Assembly: GCA_947034885.2 (NCBI GenBank)
Contig: OX344750.2
Location: 6,368,501-6,432,500 of the forward strand
DNA: 64,000 nt
Origin: Thuidium tamariscinum
Taxonomy: Eukaryota > Streptophyta > Bryopsida > Hypnales > Thuidiaceae
Direction: 5' to 3'
In this document: one piece after another, positions 24,621 to 33,830 of the stretch
Numbering within the stretch: the stretch's first letter is position 1
Layout of the letters: every line of letters starts with the position of its first letter
Position numbers and translations under genes: made by a program
The notes under the pieces: model-generated
Seen by the model: the letters and a program-made list of their open reading frames with translations, nothing else
Databases searched by the model: none
Told to the model about the DNA's origin: nothing

Positions 24621-25830
24621 ACCCCATCTTCTCTCAATTTCCCAATTTTCTTAGAGAGAAAGATGCGTCTTCACAGTTGGAAGCATGATGATGAGTCACT
24701 GATCACAAAACATGAAGATGAATTTTCAATATGAAACAGCGTCAAAGCTGCAGAAAGCTCTCGTGAAACCCGGATGTTCCCAGATAAGTGGGTCTTGGGG
24801 AACAGTGTCGCCCTTCCCAGCCTCGCATTCTCATCAGTCTGGACAACAGACCACCCAGACCAGTCCTTCATCATTGTCTGGCTTCTGGCTCTCATCAGCT
24901 CTCTCTCTTCCTTCTGCGAGTTCTGTTGCCGTCACCAACTTCACCCACTCCTGCTGCAATCCATCGTCCCCACTGGAGCACCTTCAGTTCTGCCACCCCG
25001 CCCATGCCCCGGAGACCACTCTGTGCGGGAATTAGGGTTTCCATTTTAGAATCTCTCGCGGAGTCATTACATTACTCCCCGACCCAGCTGCTGCGATCGC
25101 TTGTCGGAGAAGTGGCGTGCTTCCTGTGCGCACGCCCACGAGTCGACTGTCAATGAAATAGGGTGAGTTCATCTGGCACTTCCAGAGTGTCTTCTGAGTG
25201 GGGTGAGGGTGTGTCGGTCAAGAGAATCAGAGGTCCCCTTGGAGAGATGAGAGGCCAGAGAAGGGTAATCGTCCCGTTTTGCGGTCTCGGAGCACAGCTA
25301 GGGGCGTTCGATTCAACGCCGCTGTATGGATTGTCACGTTATAACGCTCCTTCTATGTGAGGAATAGAAACTTGGTATTTTTGTGTCGTTTGTGAAGTTA
25401 GCTTTCCGTTAAGCTTTGGTCCCTGGGACTGCTCAATTTGTGGGGAGTGTGAAGCTAGGGTGCTGTGTTCTTTTATGTTTAGTGTTCCTTGTTCTTTTGT
25501 TTGCTGGAGTGGTGGCGAGGGGTTTGCATGTTGGATCGTGGGTGTCGAATTTGTGATGCAAAATCGTTCTGGTTGTCTCTATTTTTTGAGATGCAATCAT
25601 AGCTCTCTCCAAGCCTAGTTGAATTCCGCTACCTAGACTAAAGTACATTGGTTTGTGCATATAGTACTTGTAATACTAATTTACCAAAGTAACACTCTTT
25701 TGAATTAGTGTGTCGCAAAATGTCGTATTGAACAAATTTCCACAAAAATGAAACTTCTTGGTGGCACTAATTAAATCTTTTATGTGACGCTAATTTCGTA
25801 TGAATACAAGAAACCAGTGTAGTAGCTAAA
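24621..25830. other. Intergenic region between CCDC22 and the SRP54-like gene
   Basis: The composition of 24700-25400 is near-genic, with overlapping open frames on the plus strand and a TTAGGGTTT box near 25032. No domain is recognisable and the frames lack a plausible splice structure. It is left unannotated as protein. Confidence 0.35.
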
Positions 25831-25837
25831 CGGAGAT

Positions 25838-25962
25838 GTGATGTTAGAGGGTATGATTTTAGAGAAAGTGATTTTAGAGAATGTGATATTAAAGGATGTG
25901 ATTTTAGATAAAGTGACATTAGAGCAAGTTACATTAGAGAGTGTGATATTAAAGGGACTGAG
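25838..25962 (+). repeat. 13-base minisatellite, about nine units
   Basis: Consecutive imperfect units of the form GTGATTTTAGAGA (variants GTGATATTAAAGG, GTGACATTAGAGC, GTTACATTAGAGA) run without a break. The array sits about 310 bases upstream of the ATG of the next gene, so it may lie in its promoter. Confidence 0.8.
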
Positions 25963-26274
25963 TAAATCATTGTATTGCGCACATTCAACTGCTGTGCCTA
26001 AACCCTAAAACGCTTAGTTTAAGTGCATGCGTCCATCACGAAGATCCTGCCTCAACTCGTTGCCTTGCACATTTTCCTTCCACTTTGAGATCAGTAGGTG
26101 TGCATTCCCAAGCCCTTGAAATCTTCTCTTTCTCCCACTCCATCAATCGAAATTAGGTTTTTGCAAGTTGTAGGAGGTTTGGGATTAATCCGGTAGTCTT
26201 TTCTAACCGATCCAGGGTTGGATTGTCTTACTTCGCAGCCGAGTTTTCGATTCACGAGTTCAATTTTGCGGTCC

Positions 26275-28295
26275 ATGGGAACATTCGTGAGTCAGCGTCT
26301 GGTCTCTCATTTGTCTCGCGGGCAGCCTGGTCTCAGGGTGCTCACTCTGGGCAATGTTAACACCTCAACTGCGGTCGATTATTCGACTTCATCCGAAAGC
26401 GAGGACCCGAATTCTTCGTGGTTTCAGAAGTTGAAAGGAGTGTTCAAGGGAAAATCGTCTTCTGAAACGCTGCCCCAGGCGTCCGAACCAAAGGCAAATT
26501 TGCCAGGCGACTTCACTATGGAAAGTGAGGCGATCTATTTTCGTTTCCTCATCAATTTGCAGACTCCTGTGTCATGAATGCATTAAAAAATTCATGCTAT
26601 ATATTTTGAAGGCCAGTAGCTTGAAGATGAGAAATGCATGTCGTGATTGTGCAATCTAAACCCTAAATCTTCATTAGGGAAATTACAGGGGTAAATTGTA
26701 TGGGCAACATTGTTTACTATAAGGGTTTCTGGCTACTTTGGCAGACTTCGCGGATGAGCTTAAGAAGGCTCGTCAATTTGGAAGCATGACCACATTTGGA
26801 CGGGGACTCCCGCGTGGAGGCGAAATGTCGGCAGTGAAGTCATTGCAAAGACAAGAAGATATACTACGTGCTTTGAATAAGCGAGACCCTGTGGTAAGTT
26901 TGCTGGTCTGCTTGCATTTTTTTTTCATTTTTGGACATCTACGTTAGCCGCCTCTTATTTTGTGAGTCAGGCTGAGGAATGTTGTCAATGAGATCGTTGA
27001 ATGGTCTCTTGCAAATTTGTTTCAAAGTGTAGAAGACGAATGCAAAAAATGGTTCATAATAATCATTCATCATTTTTTGTGTGTTTACAAGTTTGACGTT
27101 TGAACAGATACATCTAAGAACAACAGTTTCTATCCCAAATAGAAAGTAACCTGTAACTGTGATCTCTCTCTTTCCACATAGTCCTGCGTATAGTCCTCAC
27201 TGATTAGAATTCTTTTTTGGTAATCACTTAACTCTATTTGACAATCCTAGAGTGCCATTATTCCTATAATCACATGTCACAATTCTACTTGACTTAAGAA
27301 ATTTAATCTTTGGAAGAATGGGACCAACATGCTTCCATTGCTTTAACACGTTTTTTTATTTTCATGGAGCACCGAACCTTTCTAATTTCAGCATCTGCTT
27401 AGTCTCTGCTCATGTGGAAGAGACAACGGAAAAGCATATCTTGGAGCATAAAGAACTGCAGCTGTTCAGTGAGAGCCTTGATTTGCAGGTTTGCGCCTCT
27501 AAAGTACGGGTTATAAGGAAGGGTCTTCTGGCTGGGCATGGTGGTTGTTCAGCAAGTAGGAGCACAGCACAAGGCTGAAGTGGCTGCTGAGTGCGAGTGC
27601 ACAGTTTTTGATGTGGAGAATGTGTTGTCCAAATACGAATGGGCCAAGGAGGCTAATCGGCGGGTCAAGAAACTCGAAGCGGAGGGCAAGCCTTTACCGA
27701 AGACATTGAATGAGGTATTTTACCTGTTCAAAAATGAATTTGTATTCTACATTGTGCACTACACTAAACGCACCATCACTGCACGTTTTCAATTTCAATG
27801 GGCGGGCAATTGTGCCGCACTAATCTTGCATTCATATAGGATTGTGGTCTCTTTTATTGTATAATGGGTGCTGAAATTTTCTTGTAGTTTAGCTCACTCT
27901 TGTGGATTATGTATAGTCAGGACTGTCAAGAAACTTGAGTCTCCCTTCTACGTGGCATGGGATTTTCAGTGCACTACTGTGCCCCTGTTTCTTGACGGTG
28001 TTTTGTTGCGTTACAAGGTTGAAGCCCTTATGGGCGGCAGCTGGAGTGCAGCCGCTTCTGTAAATCTAGCAAAGAGTGGGAATATCAGCAGAAACGCTCC
28101 TTGCCCTTGTGGGTCCGAAAAGAAGTACAAGAGGTCAGTACGTCGTCTCTACAGATTTTTATTCTGGAGTCTCTAGTCGGAAAATGATTCCATTCCTTGA
28201 CTCCATCAGTAAGTGTGCCCTCCGATGAAACAGTACCTGACGTGTTTTTCTGGTTGCTTGGCAGATGTTGCGGGAAAAATGCAGTGCAAACCTAA
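26275..28295 (+). CDS. SRP54 M-domain-like protein with C-terminal SEC-C motif (6 exons)
   Basis: Predicted exons are 26275-26524, 26745-26893, 27423-27488, 27568-27714, 28018-28133 and 28265-28295. All introns are GT-AG and phases agree, giving 252 residues and TAA. The basic, Ser-rich N-terminus (MGTFVSQRLVSHLSRG) looks like a mitochondrial or plastid presequence. The middle parallels the SRP54/Ffh M domain: FADELKKARQFG near residue 85, then EVAAECECTVFDVENVLSKY, which lines up with the family's helix containing R-V-A-x-G-S-G-x-x-V-x-D-V. The C-terminus, RNAPCPCGSEKKYKRCCGKN, is a SEC-C zinc-binding motif as at the end of bacterial SecA. No GTPase domain is present. The start of exon 4 could be 27553 or 27574 instead. 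The function is not known to me; nucleic-acid or membrane-protein chaperoning in an organelle is only inference. Confidence 0.78.
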
Positions 28296-29058
28296 GCTTA
28301 ATAGAATGTACGAACTCTTTCCAACCCTAGCCGAAACATTAGTGACCGTCATCTTTTCACATATAAATCAAACATTGGCTTTTACAGAGATACGGCTAGT
28401 TCTCATCTGATTCGCATCCTCTAGCTTGGCAGCTCTTGCGTCGTTGGAAATCTTCTCCGTTCCTCGAAGCAGAGTGATCTGTTCTCCAGTGGCTGATTAC
28501 GCCACTAGAAGTGCATCGCTCACAGACTAATGATTCAGCTGATGAATGGAAATCACGTTCCAGAACTCACTTTCCTCAAATGTTTGATCTCCAGTGACAC
28601 AGATTATGCATCTAGAATCGAGAATGTTCTCTCTTGTCTAAAGTACAGCGGGAGAACCAAGTCACAAAACTGTGTGCATGCATTCAGGTGAACAAGATAC
28701 AATAGAGCACCCCACCGTATGATGTTCCTCCCATTGGTCCACAAATGTCACCAAGCAGAAGCACACCTACGATGAGTTGACGATGTCGGATAGGATGAAC
28801 AGGAAATGACACTCGAAAGCTTTTTCCAAACCCGCATCCATCACAAGCGCTCACGGATTCTGGTTCAGGCTTGACCATTAACCATTGAATTGAAGTTGGG
28901 TTGACGAAATACGTGTGAAAAACTCTCGAATTGGCAATAAAATTAAATTGTGAACCCAATCAATCGGAATAATTGAACAGACTTGAGGGACCCTCAATAG
29001 GCGTACCGACATTACCACATTCAGATGAAATATTGGTAACAGGTCTTGGGCAACTTCC
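28296..29058. other. Downstream region of the SRP54-like gene
   Basis: Probable 3' UTR and unassigned sequence of near-genic composition. A minus-strand frame at 28684-28959 has no recognisable domain. Nothing else is supported. Confidence 0.3.
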
Positions 29059-29060
29059 TA

Positions 29061-29333
29061 AGGTGGGTACACCTAAAAGCGCCACTTATTCTTACTGTGC
29101 CTAGTTCCTGTTATCATGCTGTTCAGATTTTCATGCAGTCTTGTTGGCAAGTGAAAGCATGTTCCAACGCACCAAAGAACAGAGGATTTGAATATGGTAT
29201 GCAAAAGTTATTAATGATCAAAGTCAGTTTTTGAAAGCGCCATCTACAGTCTGGGTACATGACTGATTTTGAAAATGTATGCACATTGTAGATGGCGCTT
29301 TAAGGTCAGGTGCCATTTTGGGTGTACCTACCT
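29061..29333. mobile_element. 273-bp MITE, TA target duplication (copy 1)
   Basis: Ends AGGTGGGTACACC and GGTGTACCTACCT, flanked by TA on both sides (29059-29060, 29334-29335). It is closely similar throughout to the element at 30796-31067. A second inverted pair lies inside (GCGCCATCTACA / TGTAGATGGCGC). TA duplication suggests Tc1/mariner mobilisation, although the ends are not those of Stowaway. Confidence 0.8.
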
Positions 29334-29659
29334 TATATTGGAAGAGTTTGTTGAAGGAAATGAGTGTACTGCTTGGAATTACTGTTCAGCAATAATTTCC
29401 AATGATAGAAATGCTTGCTCTGAAACTCACTAAGGTAAACTACCCCATTTCGGCCAGTGCAATATGGGTGCTACCATGGGCATCCCATTTTAGCTTGTGA
29501 GTGTCATAAAAGTAGCTATTGTATGAAAGTGTGAAAGGACATTCATACATCTTCAATAGACACAATCACCTCCAAGTTTCATATATCCAAAAATTTCATT
29601 GAAGTAATATTAGCTAACATTAACCATATTATTATCAAATATTTTGTAAAAGGTGGATA

Positions 29660-30021
29660 CATAAGAGGATTTTCAGCTACTGTAAGAGACTGCGAGTTCC
29701 CAAACGCTGGGAACGCATTGGGAACTCTGGGAACGCGATGCTGATGTGGTCGAGCGACTGCCATGTTAGAAAATAAATTTTTTTTATTAATTTTAATTAA
29801 ATATTAAATATTTTTTAAATATTTTTTTGAAAAAAAAATATTTTTTTAAATCATTTTTTTTCTGTTTAATACATTCTGAAGTTTTTTGGAAAAAAAATAA
29901 TTTAATTTAATTTTTTCAAAATTCAAAAATTCAGACCAACAGGGGGCTGGTCTGCAGCAGTGGGAACAATTTCGGGGAACACCCCTGAAACGGTCTCCTG
30001 AGGGCCCAGAATCCTCTTATG
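29660..30021. mobile_element. MITE-like element with CATAAGAGG ends (copy 1)
   Basis: Starts CATAAGAGGATTTT and ends AGAATCCTCTTATG. Just inside is AGACTGCGAGTTCCC, which recurs at 51430. A clearer copy with the same ends is at 51401-51651, and a decayed one lies at about 30270-30580. The interior is an AT-rich block followed by CAGACCA-GGGGCTGGTCTG text. Target duplication is not resolved. Confidence 0.65.
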
Positions 30022-30269
30022 CCTTCAAAATCATCACTTTTTGGTCATGTGTCTACTGACTATTATTAGATTTTTACATTTTTTTGTTGGGACTTACAAG
30101 GAAGCTCTAACGCACTAAAGGACATCACATTTGAATATCATATACAATTGTTATGAAGGAACAAAGTTTGGTTCTAAAACAATTGCTTCCATATAGGTAC
30201 ATAATTGATTTTGGAGATGTACACAAAATCAAAATGGTGGTTTACAGTCAATGGCACATTTGGGCCATT

Positions 30270-30580
30270 CAAAGAAATTTGATCTTTTGAAAGATTGTGA
30301 GTTCTTAAATGATGGGAACATAGTGAACTCTATTACACTAGGAATCTAATGTGGTTTGGCGACTACCATGTCAAATAATATTAAATAAATAAATAAAATT
30401 TAAATATTTGAATATTATTTTAAATCATTTTAAAAATTCATTTTGAAATTTCAAGTTTTAATTTAATTTAATTTGAAAATTCAGACTAGTAGGGGTTGGT
30501 TTACAATAGTAGAAACAATTTTAGGAAACAACCATGAAATAGTCTTTTAGAGATCTAAAACTCTTGTAATGGTGCCTGCC
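30270..30580. mobile_element. Decayed relative of the CATAAGAGG element
   Basis: It follows the order of the 29660 element (GATTGTGAGTTC, CTAATGTGG, AATTCAGACTAGTAGGGG, GAAACAATTTTAGG, CTCTTGTAATG) at much lower identity. Both ends are mutated, so limits are approximate. The stretch 30080-30260 just before it resembles the interior of the TA-flanked MITE on either side. Confidence 0.5.
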
Positions 30581-30795
30581 TTACATCATTTTGAACAAAT
30601 GGATAATTGAAAACAACCTAAATCCACCTCTCTCCTTAAATCCATACTAACAATATATCAACTTCAAAAACCTACTAATACTCCAAAACCACATAGCATA
30701 AGCATACCACATTCATTGTCAAATCTTTAACATTATTCAACTTGCTTTTCCTTCAAGATCTTCAAAACCATAGAGCCTCCTTCTTAATTGAAGTA

Positions 30796-31067
30796 AGGTA
30801 GGTACACCCAAAAGCGCCAGTTTCTCTACTATGCCTAGTTCCTGTTATTATGTTGTTCAAATTTTTTTACAGTCTTGTTGGTGAGTGAAAGCATGTTCCA
30901 ACGCACCAAAGAACAGTGGATTTGGATACCGTATGCAAAAGTTATTAACAGTCAAAGTGTGTTTTTGAAAGCGCCATCTACAGTCTGGGTACATGACTGA
31001 TTTTGAAAATCTATGCACGTTGTATAGAGCGCTTTAAGGTCAGGAGCCATTTTGGGTGTACCTACCT
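30796..31067. mobile_element. 272-bp MITE, TA target duplication (copy 2)
   Basis: Ends AGGTAGGTACACCC and GGGTGTACCTACCT, flanked by TA at 30794-30795 and 31068-31069. It matches the 29061 copy along its whole length, including AAAGCATGTTCCAACGCACC and GGGTACATGACTGATTTTG, with scattered substitutions. Confidence 0.82.
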
Positions 31068-31289
31068 TATATAGTATTGGTGTCACTCATCTAGTTATTT
31101 GTAATTTGATCGAAGTAGGATCCAATGTGAACAAGGCTCTTAAATTATGTTGAACCTAAAATTAGAGTTATTTGACTCTCTATCTATTTAGAAATCTAAA
31201 CTCATTGAAATGTAACACCAAAATCCAAATAAAGATCAAGAATGTTTAAGGAAGTCAAATAAAACCTTTTGTAAACTATTGAAAGAAGT

Positions 31290-33095
31290 CACTTTACATG
31301 TGATTAGATCATCTACACCCTACTTCTAGATGAATGACTTTCAACATGGCATTTAAAGGGTCTAATTAGATAGGTGTGTTGATCCCTATTCTTATTTGTT
31401 CAATCCCCTAAGTAAGAAAAAAATCATTCGTTAGTCTTCCTCTACAACTATGAATTTCTATATGTCAAAGGTGAATGTAGGATCCAATCAAGTAGGTAAG
31501 TTGATTCCTATCTCACTCAATCCTAGCCTAAAAAAATGTCATGTGCTAGTCTCCCTCTACAACTACATCTCTCTATGATCGTATCAAAAGTGAATATAAA
31601 GTCCAATTAGGTAGGTGTGTTGATGCCTATCATTATTCACTCTCTCCCCTAAGAAAGGCCATATATTAGTCTCCCTCTATAGCTATATGTCTCCATGATT
31701 TTTTCAAAAGTAAATATAAGGTCCAAACATATAGGTGCATTGATGCCTATCCTTGCTTGCTTGGTCCCCTAAGAAAAGGCCATGTATTGGTCTTTGTCTA
31801 CAACTATGAGTCTTCATCTACAACTACATGTCTCTACAATTGTCAAAAGTAAATATTGAATCCAATTATATAGGTGCATTGATGCCTATCCTTGCTTGCT
31901 CAGTCCCCTAGGAAAAGGCCATGTGTTGGTCTTTGTCTACAACTATGAGTCTTCATCTACAACTATGTGTCTCTGCGATTGTCAAAAGTAAATATTGGGT
32001 CCAATGATATAGGTGCGTTGATGCCTATCCTTGCTTAGCCCCCTAGGAAAAGGCCATAAGTTGGTCTCTGACTACAACTATGAGTCTTCATCTACAACTA
32101 TATGTCTTTGTGATTGTCAAAAGTAAATATTGGGTTCAAGTGTTGATCGATGCCTATCCTTGCTTGCCAGTCCCCTAAGAAAAGGCCATGTGTTGGTCTT
32201 TGTTTACAACTACGTGTCTTCATTTACAACTATGTGTCTCTATTATTGCTTGCTCAGTCCTTTAGGAAAAGACCATGTGTTGGTCTCTGTTTACAACTAC
32301 ATGACTGATTTTCAAAAGTAAATATAGGGTCAATAGGATATGTATATTATTGCCTATCCTTGCTCATTTAGTCCCTTAGAAAAAAGCCATGTGTTGTTTC
32401 TTTATGATTTTGTCAAAAATAAATATAGGATCCAATCACAAAGGTGTGTTGATGCCTATCTTTCCTCATTGAGTTCTAGGCTAAGAAAATTGTCATGTGT
32501 TAGTCTCCCTCTATAACTATATATTTCCATCACTGTTGAAAATGATTATAAGGTCTAATTAGGTAGGTGTGTTGATGCCTATCTTTGCCTATGGAAAAAA
32601 TACATGTCTTAAATTCCTTCTACAGCTAAGTCTCTATGATTGTATCAAAAGTGAATATAGGGTCTAATCAAATAGGCATGTTGATGCTCAATCTTCTAGA
32701 AAAAGATCATGTGTTAGTCTCCTTCTACAAATAAGTGCCTCCCCAAGTGTATTGAAAGTGAATATACAATCCAATCACGTGGGTGTGTTGATGCCTATCC
32801 TTGTTCACTCAGTCTTGGCCTTAGAAAAACGCCATGCATTAGTTTCCCTCTATAATTGACTATCTCCATGATTTTGTCAAAAGTAAATACAGAGCCCAGT
32901 CAAGTAGGTGTATTGATGCCTATCTTCATTTGCACAATCTCCAATGAAAACTAAGGCCATGTGTTAGTCTACCCAAAATATTCATGATTGTGTCAAAAGC
33001 AAATATAAGGTCCAATTAGGTAGCTATTCTTGCTCACTCAATCCCATCAAGAAAAAAAACCATGAGTTAATTTCTCTCTACAACTAAGTGTCTAT
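31290..33095 (+). repeat. Degenerate tandem array, about 15 units of 100-140 bp
   Basis: A repeating order of landmarks recurs: GTGTTGATGCCTATCCTTG, then CAGTCCCCTAAGAAAAGGCC, ATGTGTTGGTCT, CTACAACTA, TGTCTC, then TCAAAAGTAAATATAGGGTC and CAATCA-GTAGGT. The GATGCCTAT landmark or a variant occurs near 31381, 31502, 31622, 31742, 31879, 32021, 32150, 32350, 32451, 32574, 32683, 32790 and 32916. Units vary in length by internal duplications of the CTACAACTA segment. It is not CRISPR: there are no constant repeats with unique spacers. Confidence 0.85.
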
Positions 33096-33830
33096 GTATC
33101 ATAGTGAATATAGACCAATTTGACCACCTAGAATCTACACTCTAGAAGCAAAAGCGAGGGCCTTGAATAGATGCGTGCCAAAGCCACTTTTTTTTAGAGT
33201 CCAAGATGTTGCAAGGGCATAGGTGGGGCATCGGTAACCCTCCAGCCCCGGGAAGAAGCGTTCTGGGCATGCTGAATGTGGTCTTGTGCATGATCTGTGG
33301 GCAACAACACTATCTATTATTGGTGCTTTACTTATATGAATTTTGGAAGCGATTACCCTCTCTATATTTGGTCAAAGTACTTTGCTTGTAGTACCGAAAT
33401 TAGTAGTAGCTACCTATGAAATCTGTAACAAAGAAAGTTCAAGACAAGGCGAATTTATTGAGAAAAAGAAGTAAATCACTGATGGATCTGTACAAATTAT
33501 TGGGAACCAACCGAGATTGGTTTGAACACCCTAAGAAATGGACAAAATGCTAACAAGGTAGGGCGGGTGTATCAAAGAATCCTATACAACATCATTACAA
33601 GGTCCCAACAAGGCCTTCATTCTATACCACCTCCTTTCCTTCAAGCTAACAAACTGATTGTGCCGTGATGACAACTCCAAATCATGAATGCACTGAATAT
33701 ATGCTTGAACGTCAAACCATGCGGTTCCAAAACTAACATAAATGACTGCTGGTACAAAATATCACACTACTGCCACTGAGTAACAGCCACAGCCAGTGTG
33801 GCAGTACCATGTCCTAACAACACAATCCCA
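33096..33830 (-). other. Probable 3' UTR of ATG4 and junction with the tandem array
   Basis: On the minus strand an AATAAA hexamer lies at 33454-33459, about 370 bases after the ATG4 stop, and could be its poly(A) signal. The stretch 33140-33410 has near-genic composition but no frame I recognise. Confidence 0.4.

Noticed and set aside
24712-25156. Overlapping plus-strand frames between genes 2 and 3
   Set aside because: Ser/Pro-rich text in several frames at once, no domain and no coherent splice sites.
27318-27578. An 86-residue frame as a separate gene
   Set aside because: Only 27423-27488 fits the SRP54-like exon; the rest is intron on either side.
31290-33095. CRISPR-like periodicity
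   Set aside because: Units are degenerate over their full length with no unique spacers, and the genome is eukaryotic.
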